From: Desulfobacterales bacterium
GTDB taxonomy: Bacteria; Desulfobacterota; Desulfobacteria; Desulfobacterales; RPRI01
Assembly (NCBI GenBank): GCA_020052975.1
Contig: JAGVOC010000224.1
Location: forward strand, 1-6,677
DNA: 6,677 bases
Direction of reading: 5' to 3'
The notes beneath the pieces are model-generated. The model did no database searches and was not told the origin of the DNA. It was given only the letters and a program-made list of their open reading frames with translations. The translations under genes were made by a program, and so were the position numbers. Position 1 is the stretch's first letter. Each line of letters starts with the position of its first letter. Below are positions 1 through 6,582 of this stretch, one piece after another.

Positions 1-549
1 GATTTCAGACACTTCGGCATGGATGAATTCCGCGCCCATGGAAATGGCTTTGGCCCGGTATCCCATCAGGACTCCGTATGCATCAAAATGTCCGTCTTTG
101 GAGCCAAATGTGGCTCCCGGATATCCTTCGGGATTGTAGAGAGGAAAACGCTTGCGGACCTGTTCGGGTGTCCACCATTCCACAGCGCAACCCATTTCCT
201 GCTGCATTTTCAATGCGTTCTCCGCCGGAATCCGGCTTTCCTCATTCACCATAAAGAGGTTGCCCTCCCGGCGGAAACCTATAGAAGGCCTGCGGTCATT
301 GACAGCCATTGCCTGTTCGAAATTTTCAAGAATTTCAAAGGCATACTGGGATATCTGGACATTTGATCGTAAGCTGAACTGAATCCGGGCGTTAGAACAG
401 GACAAGGTAGTGGATGCGCGACTGTAGGATGGATCCATTTCAATCACGGCTGTCTGAAGATCCGGTGCTGTTCGCTTCAGATAGTAGGCTGTGGCGCTGC
501 CCATAATGCCGCCGCCTATAATGACAACATCATAAATTTTGCGTTTCAT
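1..549 (-). CDS. FAD-dependent oxidoreductase, DAO family (C-terminal part outside window)
   Basis: This is the N-terminal 183 codons of a glycine/sarcosine/D-amino-acid oxidase-type flavoprotein; the reading frame stays open to the left edge. The protein starts MKRKIYDVVIIGGG, giving a Rossmann dinucleotide-binding motif G12-x-G14-x-x-G17 after a beta strand. E37 at the end of the second strand is the usual ligand of the adenosine ribose. The stretch STTLSCSNARIQFS around residues 46-60 resembles the FAD-contacting segment of FOXRED1/sarcosine-oxidase-like proteins, and the later WWTPEQVRKRFPL is also typical of the family. Members are usually about 370-430 residues, so a little under half is present. 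The family oxidises secondary or primary amines of small amino acids, but the substrate cannot be read from this half. The ATG at 547-549 is supported by AGGAGA (554-559) four bases upstream. The gene is divergent from the exported-protein gene at 889. Confidence 0.9.
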   Translation of the reverse strand, partial: MKRKIYDVVIIGGGIMGSATAYYLKRTAPDLQTAVIEMDPSYSRASTTLSCSNARIQFSLRSNVQISQYAFEILENFEQAMAVNDRRPSIGFRREGNLFMVNEESRIPAENALKMQQEMGCAVEWWTPEQVRKRFPLYNPEGYPGATFGSKDGHFDAYGVLMGYRAKAISMGAEFIHAEVSEI

Positions 550-592
550 ATAATCTCCTGATCAACGGCAATTATTTTTCTCCTTAACATTG

Positions 593-745
593 ACGGCTTC
601 GTAAAAAGTCTCAAAGTCGTCACTCCCGTGAAAACGGGAGTCCAGAACTAATTGAAAAGACTGGATAGCGCTGAAGCTTCATTACATGCCCCGCTTTCGC
701 GGAAATGACATAAAAGGGCAAATTCTGACTTTTTACTAACTTATC
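593..745. repeat. MITE-like inverted-repeat element
   Basis: GTAAAAAGTC (601-610) and its exact reverse complement GACTTTTTAC (727-736) bracket a non-coding segment. Inside are two imperfect inverted copies of a GTCATTCCCGCGAAAGCGGGA-like unit. The left copy folds as CTCCCGT-GAAA-ACGGGAG (623-640, perfect 7-bp stem). The right copy is a weaker CCGC-TTTC-GCGG (691-702). AACATTG occurs directly on both sides (586-592 and 746-752), which could be a 7-bp target-site duplication. The first 17 bases, CGGCTTCGTAAAAAGTC (594-610), recur exactly at 6583-6599. There is no transposase, so the element would be non-autonomous. The outer few bases of the two ends do not match well, so the boundaries are approximate. 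Confidence 0.7.
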
Positions 746-821
746 AACATTGCCTCATGAATAAACCTTATAATAAATGTGTTATCACCTCAATGTAAAA
801 TATTACCAAATATAATTTCGC

Positions 822-851
822 TTGCTGAAGATTATTCTTGTATGAGATAAT
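822..851 (+). promoter_or_regulatory. Possible sigma70-type promoter for the exported-protein gene
   Basis: TTGCTG (822-827) and GATAAT (846-851) are separated by 18 bases and sit in an AT-rich stretch about 40 bases before the start codon at 889. The -10 match is good (5 of 6) but the -35 is weak (3 of 6). TATAAT also occurs at 769-774 and 811-816 without a well-placed -35, so the assignment is tentative. Confidence 0.3.
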
Positions 852-888
852 AATTGCAATAATCGCAACTTAAAACAAGGAGGCAAAA

Positions 889-1392
889 ATGAAAAAATAT
901 ATTTATTGTCTGTTTGTACTGATCGCAGTTTCAGGCGTTCTGTTAACATCCGGATGGGTTCAGGAGGCAAAAGCAGGTCCTCATGTCAGCATCAGGATTC
1001 CGCTTCCTCCTCCCCCTCCTTTTCTGTTTGCAAGACCCCCGGAAATTATTGTAGTCCCCCGTTCCGAGGTTGTTATAGCTCCCCACCCGGATGTGGATGT
1101 CTTTTTCTATGATGATTACTGGTGGTCTCCCCGCGGAAATCGGTGGTACCGTTCAAGAAATTACAACGGGCCGTGGATTATTGTGAGTCTGCGTCATGTT
1201 CCATCTCAGATACGCGGAGTTCCAAGAGATTATCGTACAGTTTATGAGAGGGAGCCTCGTTATCCTTACGAAAATCACGATCGTTGGAGGAATCAGAGAA
1301 ACCAGGAGAGAAGGGAACGAAGGGATTGGAGGGATCACAGGAGAGATAATCGACATGACAGAGGACGCGGACGCGGCAGAAACAATGATTAG
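889..1392 (+). CDS. Small exported protein with proline tract, aromatic core and Arg-rich tail
   Basis: This is a 167-aa protein of unrecognised function. Residues 1-29 form a classical Sec signal peptide: KK, then a hydrophobic stretch, ending AKA before G30. There is no lipobox cysteine, so the mature protein should be soluble in the periplasm or outside the cell. Four parts follow: a proline run, PLPPPPP (38-44); a hydrophobic strand region with EIIVVP (52-57); an aromatic core, DVDVFFYDDYWW (68-79) followed by RWYRS (85-89) and GPW (94-96), ending VP-x(6)-P-RDYR (104-116); and a highly charged tail (117-167) rich in Arg, Asp and Asn that ends in an RGRGRGR repeat. From memory, the FFY-x-WW / WYRS / GPW / VP pattern resembles small hypothetical envelope proteins of Geobacter and related bacteria. 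The tail suggests binding to a polyanion such as LPS or nucleic acid, which is inference. AAGGAGG (877-883) fixes the start. The gene is monocistronic and convergent with the TPR gene. Confidence 0.85.
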   Translation: MKKYIYCLFVLIAVSGVLLTSGWVQEAKAGPHVSIRIPLPPPPPFLFARPPEIIVVPRSEVVIAPHPDVDVFFYDDYWWSPRGNRWYRSRNYNGPWIIVSLRHVPSQIRGVPRDYRTVYEREPRYPYENHDRWRNQRNQERRERRDWRDHRRDNRHDRGRGRGRNND

Positions 1393-1432
1393 GCTCGTAC
1401 CTAGTCAAAATTGAACTGCACCGGCAAGATAA

Positions 1433-1456
1433 TTCCCCGCAGCTTGCTGCGGGGAA
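1433..1456. repeat. Perfect palindrome between convergent genes (REP-like, possible bidirectional terminator)
   Basis: TTCCCCGCAG (1433-1442) pairs perfectly with CTGCGGGGAA (1447-1456) across a CTTG loop, giving a 10-bp GC-rich stem. It lies 40 bases after the exported-protein stop and 38 bases after the end of the TPR gene, where convergent transcripts need to end. Neither strand has a proper U-run after the stem, so it is not a textbook intrinsic terminator. From memory, CCCCGCAGCTTGCTGCGGGG palindromes are dispersed through Desulfobacterota genomes, so a REP-type repeat that also acts as a transcript end is the preferred reading. Confidence 0.55.
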
Positions 1457-1494
1457 CATCAATATCCTTAATAATGCCTCTATTATAAAGCCTG

Positions 1495-2700
1495 TTACTT
1501 GCAGAATCCTCTTTCATCAAGGTGCTTTTTAGATTTGCATAATCCCAGTTTGCATGCCTTGCGTGCATTTTCACACAAGCGTTCGACTTCATTCAGATCG
1601 ATATTTGCACTTCCCTTGCCGGTATTTTTCCTTGCATAATCAGGGTCGAGCAGAAGGGCCTGTTTGAGATCGTCAAGGCAGTTCTGATATTGCCAGATGT
1701 TTTTGTAGGCCGCAGCACGGTTCAGAAAAGAATCAACACGTTGCGGCTTGAGGCGGACAACACGGTTAAAATCTTCAATCGCTTTTTGATATTGCCTGAG
1801 TTCAAAGAGTACTATGCCGCGGTTGTTACAGGCATCGGCATAATCAGTATCAAGCTTCAATGCCTGATTAAATTCCTCGATTGCAAGCTGACGGTTTCCC
1901 AGGTTGTAATATGCAACACCGCGGTTGTTGAATGAAACAGGATTCTTTGAATCAAGTCGGATGGATTCATTCAAATATTCAATCGCTTTATCGGGATCCT
2001 TGTATTTGCCTCCCTCCCATAATGAAATGGCTTTCTGATTCCATTCGCCGGCAGGAATGGCCCGGATAACTTCGTCATATTCTTTTTTTAACTGATTCCT
2101 TTTATCCTGCTTGCCCTTTTCCGGCAGCTTTCCAAGTTCCCTGTTCAGACTTTCCAGTTTTTTGATTTTATCAAGCAGTTCGTTTTCACGGTCTTTCAGC
2201 TCGATGTATTTTTCCATAAGAGCCTCGTCTTCGTGAATCTGTCTGATCCGTTTATTCATTACATTTGTATCGACGTTAATTTTCATCTCAAGAATTATTC
2301 CAAATCCTTCGTCAGTTGCTAAATTTTTTTGTGACAAAACATCTACGGAGAGAATTCCGGAGGCAAGTGCAATAGTTTGATCTTTTGTCAGAGTGAAGTT
2401 TTCAACTACGCTCATTGTTTCCAGATAGGTGCCTGCTTTTTCAAGCACTTCGGTCTTTCCCTTGGCAACTGCCGCAATCCTTGCGTCATCCGGGGACTGG
2501 CTTCCGGCAAATGGCTGGGTTACCGAGTAAGAAAATGTTTTTATTTCCTTTTCTGAAGCTTTCAGGGGTACAACTCCGGGCCGATTGTTTTCCGGCGCCT
2601 GCGAATTTTTCCCGTTTGTGCCGGAAAAATCACCGGAATAGGCAATGAAAGAATGAAGCAGGAGTGTTGAAATCAAAATTATTTTGAAAAAGACTTTCAT
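1495..2700 (-). CDS. Exported TPR protein with FlgT/LPP20-like N-terminal domain
   Basis: This 401-aa protein has a signal peptide (residues 1-22, cleavage likely after AYS). Residues about 53-145 resemble the FlgT-N/LPP20-type fold of periplasmic proteins. The cues are an Ala-rich helix (DDARIAAVAKGKTEVLEKAG), then the T-Y-L-E-T-x-S-V-V-E-N-F strand, a helix and a VLSQ strand. A charged coiled-coil-like helix follows (about 155-213). There are then three clear TPR units (about 254-287, 288-321, 322-355) carrying FNNRGVAYYNLG and CNNRGIVLFELRQY cores, with a degenerate unit before them (220-253). The last 26 residues hold four cysteines (C376, C383, C388, C400), suggesting disulfides. TPRs normally mediate protein-protein contacts, so a periplasmic scaffold is inferred. 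GGAGAGGA six bases before the ATG supports the start. It follows the MFS-fusion gene after 24 bases and is the last gene of the block. Confidence 0.85.
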   Translation of the reverse strand: MKVFFKIILISTLLLHSFIAYSGDFSGTNGKNSQAPENNRPGVVPLKASEKEIKTFSYSVTQPFAGSQSPDDARIAAVAKGKTEVLEKAGTYLETMSVVENFTLTKDQTIALASGILSVDVLSQKNLATDEGFGIILEMKINVDTNVMNKRIRQIHEDEALMEKYIELKDRENELLDKIKKLESLNRELGKLPEKGKQDKRNQLKKEYDEVIRAIPAGEWNQKAISLWEGGKYKDPDKAIEYLNESIRLDSKNPVSFNNRGVAYYNLGNRQLAIEEFNQALKLDTDYADACNNRGIVLFELRQYQKAIEDFNRVVRLKPQRVDSFLNRAAAYKNIWQYQNCLDDLKQALLLDPDYARKNTGKGSANIDLNEVERLCENARKACKLGLCKSKKHLDERGFCK

Positions 2701-2724
2701 ATAACATCCTCTCCGTTTTTTATA

Positions 2725-4833
2725 TCAGGTCTTTAAGTTAACGGTTGCTGCCACAGCTTCTTCACGATAAATAATCTGGAAAATAATGCTCGACAGAACA
2801 GTAAATATCCCGATCAGTGCCAGAGTTTTAGAATATCCGAATTTTGAGGACATAAGCCCGAGAAGAATGGGAGCAATGACATTACCCAACCGCTCCATCT
2901 GCCTGTAAACACCGAGCCCTGGACCAACGCCGATTTCTTTAACAGCATTCAGATGGGAAGCCATTTTTGCCTGGTTTGAGACAGAAATAGTATGCGACAT
3001 CCCCAGCATTAGAATTCCGATAGCTACCATCCACGTGTTTGTGAAAAAGAAAAAAGGTATGAGCGACAGGCCGGATAGCACTCCGCCCCAGAATATAAAA
3101 GGTTTTGCCGTAAAATGCCTGTCGGACCATTTCGAAACTGTCTGGCTGAAAAGGATCATCATGAGGCTGTATCCCATGATATAGCGGCCTATATCAGATT
3201 GGCCTGAGCCGAGGCTTTTCAGAAACAGGGGCGCAAGGTAGTAAACAAAACCTATCAGACAAATTTTATTGGGAATAGACTGGCAGAGGGTAAGAGCGGC
3301 AAAGTTCCGGTTTGAGAGAAGCTTTATAAAATCCCCTGGTAAGGGCAAAAGGGAGACAAATTGCTGAAAAATTTTACCCGCTCCGGACTTTTTCCCTGTC
3401 TGAAAACCGGAGCCGGGTTGTTCCGTCATAAAGAAGTAAATAAAAAAGACTGAGATAACTGTAATTGCCGCCCCTGAATAGAACAGAATCCGGAACCCGA
3501 TCCTTTCAGCCACCATGCCTCCTATGGCAGACCCGCAAAGAGTTCCACCGTAAAAGGCCGAAAGAAAAATTGCCATTCCTTCAGCACGGTTGGAGATGGA
3601 GGTGGTCGAAACGACATAGCCCTGTGCCGTAATAAATAGGATACCAAAGCCGGCTCCGGCAATGGAACGGTAAATTATGAGGGTCAGGATATCGTTTGCC
3701 GCGCCGGTTAAAACGAGCCCTGTTGCAGTGACCGCGGCTCCTATGGCAAAGGCTTTCCTGTGGCCGAGAGTATCTGCCAGGGCTCCTCCGACAGGAAAGC
3801 TGAGAGCAGTGAACAGCATGAAAGCCGAGATGGGAAGACCGATGATCACTTCTTTGCTGAGGCCCCACAGGGGACGGTAGATTTCCCCGGCATAGAGAGG
3901 CAGAAAGGATATGCTGAGGGCTTCGGCAAATACAAACAAAAATACAGCCGGACGGATTAATACCGGTGAACCGATAACGACAGGACGGGGTTGCTCTTTC
4001 CTTTCGGAAGTGAAGCGGCTGATTATGGATTGTATTCCTCTGACCGGCTCATCGATTGCAGGGTCCTGTAACTTATGATATTTCAGCACCCTGGTGAATG
4101 AAAGAAAAAGATCGTTGAATCTCAGCCATGCTACCCTGAAAAGGTATCTTTGCCGGTCAAACCGATCTATGGCATTATCAAGGAAATCGATACCGGTTCT
4201 CCTTATGGAAAGTCCTGTCTGTTCAGGGTTTTTGGCCAGGCTGATATCGGCGGCGGCCCTTTTGAGAGGAAGTTCGATCGTGAAGGCAACAATGAAAAAG
4301 AGAAAATCGATTGTGGCAAGAATGGAGATTAATATTATTGTGCCTGTGTCCAGGATTATTGATCTTACCTGCTTTGATATTTGTTTTTGATCAATACCTG
4401 TTACGAGTTTTCCCTCGATTTTGCCGCCGGTTGTCTGAAGCGGAAAACTGAGGCTGAACCGGCTGCTGTTTCTGCCTGCCTTGACGGCATCATCGCCATA
4501 AATGAATCTTTCCCGGTCAGAGTAATACAAGCAATTCCCCGAATTATCGTAAATGGCAAGGAAGGATAAACTCGGGGCATCCGCAAGGATTTCATTAAAA
4601 AGAGGTTCCAGTCCCATGAGTTTATTTATCGGAATTCCCTTTTCCAAAATGTTTGTCAGATTATTCCTGACGCTGATTCCGGCTGCATAAATATTGGATC
4701 TGACTATATCAACATAACTTTTCTCAAATGAACGCACATCAATATATAAATAGGTAAGCTGCGATATAACCATAAAGCTGAGAACAATAAGCAGGATTTT
4801 TTTGTTCAGGCTGATTCGCTGTTTATTTACCAT
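2725..4833 (-). CDS. Sensor-like module fused to a 12-TM MFS transporter
   Basis: This 702-aa inner-membrane protein has two parts. The N-terminal part has TM1 (about 11-31), an extracytoplasmic domain (32-160) beginning with RSFEKSY (34-40), TM2 (about 161-185) and a cytoplasmic HAMP-like/helical linker to about 290. That is the layout of a Cache-type receptor input. The C-terminal part (about 291-690) is a complete major facilitator with roughly 12 hydrophobic segments. Motif A is GGALADTLGHRK (349-360, D354 and R359 present), a motif-B-like YRSIAGAGFG follows (388-397), and the second half has a degenerate motif-A copy, SKWSDRHFTAKP. Ordinary MFS carriers are about 400 aa, so the first 290 residues are an addition. 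GGGAG lies seven bases before the ATG, which overlaps the preceding stop (ATGGTAAATAA), suggesting translational coupling. Substrate and direction of transport are unknown; the drug/sugar-exporter-like motifs favour an H+-coupled carrier, which is inference. Confidence 0.88.
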   Translation of the reverse strand: MVNKQRISLNKKILLIVLSFMVISQLTYLYIDVRSFEKSYVDIVRSNIYAAGISVRNNLTNILEKGIPINKLMGLEPLFNEILADAPSLSFLAIYDNSGNCLYYSDRERFIYGDDAVKAGRNSSRFSLSFPLQTTGGKIEGKLVTGIDQKQISKQVRSIILDTGTIILISILATIDFLFFIVAFTIELPLKRAAADISLAKNPEQTGLSIRRTGIDFLDNAIDRFDRQRYLFRVAWLRFNDLFLSFTRVLKYHKLQDPAIDEPVRGIQSIISRFTSERKEQPRPVVIGSPVLIRPAVFLFVFAEALSISFLPLYAGEIYRPLWGLSKEVIIGLPISAFMLFTALSFPVGGALADTLGHRKAFAIGAAVTATGLVLTGAANDILTLIIYRSIAGAGFGILFITAQGYVVSTTSISNRAEGMAIFLSAFYGGTLCGSAIGGMVAERIGFRILFYSGAAITVISVFFIYFFMTEQPGSGFQTGKKSGAGKIFQQFVSLLPLPGDFIKLLSNRNFAALTLCQSIPNKICLIGFVYYLAPLFLKSLGSGQSDIGRYIMGYSLMMILFSQTVSKWSDRHFTAKPFIFWGGVLSGLSLIPFFFFTNTWMVAIGILMLGMSHTISVSNQAKMASHLNAVKEIGVGPGLGVYRQMERLGNVIAPILLGLMSSKFGYSKTLALIGIFTVLSSIIFQIIYREEAVAATVNLKT

Positions 4834-5749
4834 CTATAATCTCCCTCATAAACCTGATCTCATTTACGGCGGACTCATCACCGGCCAGAAGGTTTTCCAA
4901 TTGGCACAGGTTCATGTTGAGGTCTTTCCTCGACTGCCGGATATATACCAGTCCTTCGGAAATCTGTTTGTGAATTTCTTCCACTTCGGGAGGGACGCCG
5001 GGAGAAACGGTTTTTGCTGAAGAAGGGTTTTCAAATATCTCTTCTGTGGCCTTTGCAACCATCCGGTTCGCAGGTTTAATGAATAAAAACTCTATCAGCA
5101 AACCAACAAGGATAGTGGTGAGCAGTATGGAAAAAATCAGTTTGTTGCGGAACGCCCTGATGAGGACTCCTTTTTTATCATCAACAACCGACTTGCTGAA
5201 AGCAATCCCCAGAATACCTTTGTTCCCTCCAAACGGAGACATGATCGGAATCATGAGATAGTATTTGCCTTCATGTTCACGGATGACGGTGCTTTTTGCG
5301 TTCCAGTCAAACAGCCTGCTTACGGGCAATGTTTTATTTGCATTGAATGAGTGGCTTATAATTTTTACGCCATCGGCATCATTCATGGTCGAGCCGCCTG
5401 CTGCAATGAATTCCGCCTTGCCCGAGAAAAAGATATTGTTGCCTTCCGCGTCGGCAAGGAATATTTCTGAAATATCCTCAGATTGACCATAAAGTGGTTT
5501 AACAAGGTTTTCCATCCCGACAAAGCCGTCAAGACGCTTCCCGAATTTAAGAGCGGTTTCAATCTTGCGTTTTAAGTCCTTGCCCAGAATTTCATATTTT
5601 GATGTGAGGGTTTTTAAATATATTTTTTCAAAAGATAAAACACTGAGAAACATGCCAAGCGAGTAGGATAGAGATAGAATTCCCACAACAATTAATATTA
5701 TTTTGCCGCGAAAGCCGATAATGTTTTTCAGAGATTTTTGCGACCGCAT
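4823..5749 (-). CDS. Two-TM extracytoplasmic sensor-like protein without output domain
   Basis: This 308-aa membrane protein has TM1 (about 16-38), an extracytoplasmic domain (39-202), TM2 (about 203-224) and a short cytoplasmic region. That region has a HAMP-like first helix starting FIKPANRMV (223-231) and a coiled-coil-like helix (about 253-288). It lacks kinase, GGDEF, EAL, methyl-accepting and DNA-binding domains. The periplasmic part ends with a strand-rich segment, KYYLMIPIM...GILGIAFSKSV (162-188), typical of Cache/PAS-like folds. It resembles the N-terminus of the downstream MFS fusion: SFEK-x-Y just after TM1, then GKRLDGFVGMENL against GIPINKLMGLEPL, then AEGNNIFFSGK against NSGNCLYYSDR. 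The last 11 bases overlap the MFS-fusion start, so a co-translated partner of that transporter is inferred. No strong Shine-Dalgarno precedes the ATG at 5747-5749; the GNAT stop lies 22 bases upstream, so reinitiation is possible. Confidence 0.82.
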   Translation of the reverse strand: MRSQKSLKNIIGFRGKIILIVVGILSLSYSLGMFLSVLSFEKIYLKTLTSKYEILGKDLKRKIETALKFGKRLDGFVGMENLVKPLYGQSEDISEIFLADAEGNNIFFSGKAEFIAAGGSTMNDADGVKIISHSFNANKTLPVSRLFDWNAKSTVIREHEGKYYLMIPIMSPFGGNKGILGIAFSKSVVDDKKGVLIRAFRNKLIFSILLTTILVGLLIEFLFIKPANRMVAKATEEIFENPSSAKTVSPGVPPEVEEIHKQISEGLVYIRQSRKDLNMNLCQLENLLAGDESAVNEIRFMREIIDGK

Positions 5750-5771
5750 ATTTTATAGATTATCCGGCATC

Positions 5772-6575
5772 TTATGATTCTGTTTGTCTTGAAAAAGTGA
5801 GAAGCATATTTTCATAAAAAGGCAGGCGGGCATCCTCCCTGCCGAAATTCAGATCTGTGCCATACCAGCCGTTGCTTAACATTTCATGCTGTCTGATGAA
5901 ATCCGTGAGAACAACAGGCTGAAAGCAGCCTGACTCGAAATTCATGGGACGATGCAAATCCCGGTGAACAATGTAGCGGAGTTTCCCTCCGTATTTTTTC
6001 GTGAGCTTTTTAATGATGAAGCCGCTATCAAGCAGAATTTTTATATTCCAGAAGTTATACGGAGAGACCGTGGCGCAAACATGATCGTGTATCCCGAGAT
6101 CTTTGATTATCCTGATGGCATGTTTATTCATTGTTGAGGCAATGGAGTTGCCGCGACAAGAAGGATGCACGCACACCATTTGCAGATTAGCCACTTTGTT
6201 CAGAATTCGGGATGGAAATTCCAGGTCGATCCCGAGATTCCATTCCGTATCATTTACGTCAGGGAAATAGACATTCCGAAAAGCAAGGAGGTCATTACCG
6301 GAAAGAACACCAAGCACAAAACCTTTCCTGCCAAGATGCTCCTCCATGAAATCGGCCGGAAAAGGCTGAAGCGTATCCTTGCGAAGCAGGTTTTCGATTA
6401 TGAGTTGCTGCAATTCCATTATTTGCGGCAGGTAACTTGTGTCGAGAATCCTTATTTCATATTGAACTTCGGCCAAATTCAAATCTTTGTTCTTTTGAAA
6501 TATAACACCGGATTGAATAGGTCTTTCTGTTGAAAAGCTTTTGTTTCGGCTGACTTGCATATTGCATGTTCCCAT
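5772..6575 (-). CDS. GNAT-family N-acetyltransferase
   Basis: This 267-aa cytoplasmic enzyme should transfer an acyl group from acyl-CoA to an amine. Motif A runs LQMVCVHPSCRGNSIAS (about 131-147), with the pyrophosphate-binding RGNSIA (141-146) after the beta-4 strand, followed by a long helix. The motif-B region has SPYNFWNIKILLDSGF (171-186) and then KKYGGKLRY (193-201), features I recall from uncharacterised acetyltransferases of anaerobes. The core spans about 39-207. It is flanked by a 38-residue N-terminal extension and a 60-residue C-terminal tail of no recognised fold, so the protein is longer than a minimal GNAT (about 150-170 aa). The start is uncertain: TTG (6576-6578), ATG (6573-6575, used here) and ATG (6558-6560) are in frame, and none has a strong Shine-Dalgarno; GGGA lies nine bases before the last. 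It is the first gene of the four-gene minus-strand block. The acceptor is not predictable. Confidence 0.82.
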   Translation of the reverse strand: MGTCNMQVSRNKSFSTERPIQSGVIFQKNKDLNLAEVQYEIRILDTSYLPQIMELQQLIIENLLRKDTLQPFPADFMEEHLGRKGFVLGVLSGNDLLAFRNVYFPDVNDTEWNLGIDLEFPSRILNKVANLQMVCVHPSCRGNSIASTMNKHAIRIIKDLGIHDHVCATVSPYNFWNIKILLDSGFIIKKLTKKYGGKLRYIVHRDLHRPMNFESGCFQPVVLTDFIRQHEMLSNGWYGTDLNFGREDARLPFYENMLLTFSRQTES

Positions 6576-6582
6576 CAATTGC

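Larger units (their letters stand above)
550..888. other. Divergent intergenic region with a MITE-like insertion
   Basis: This 339-bp stretch separates two divergently transcribed genes and has no credible coding sequence. Its left end holds the ribosome binding site of the oxidoreductase gene. The middle (about 593-745) is a repeat element. The right part (746-888) is AT-rich and carries a promoter-like pair and the strong AAGGAGG (877-883), five bases before the ATG at 889. The oxidoreductase promoter must lie within or beyond the repeat element, so the element may have displaced or replaced it; no convincing minus-strand promoter was found. Confidence 0.7.

Noticed and set aside
19..366. 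Plus-strand open frame of 115 codons
   Set aside because: It lies wholly antisense to the FAD-dependent oxidoreductase, whose minus-strand frame shows a clear Rossmann motif; the plus frame has no recognisable domain or ribosome binding site.
623..640. 7-bp stem with GAAA loop as an intrinsic terminator
   Set aside because: No U-run follows on either strand, it lies between divergent starts where no terminator is needed, and it is explained as part of the repeat element.
1178..1462. Minus-strand 94-codon frame antisense to the exported-protein gene
   Set aside because: The plus-strand gene has a signal peptide and a strong Shine-Dalgarno; the antisense frame has neither.
1401..1592. Minus-strand 63-codon frame reading through the palindrome
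   Set aside because: It overlaps the end of the TPR gene in another frame. Its C-terminal DVPRSKLRGI is the translation of the dispersed palindrome, a typical spurious product of such repeats.
4094..4390. Plus-strand 98-codon frame
   Set aside because: It is antisense to the transporter fusion, with no family signature and no plausible ribosome binding site.
6165..6533. Plus-strand 122-codon frame
   Set aside because: It is antisense to the GNAT gene, has no domain signature, and the minus frame carries the conserved acetyl-CoA motif.
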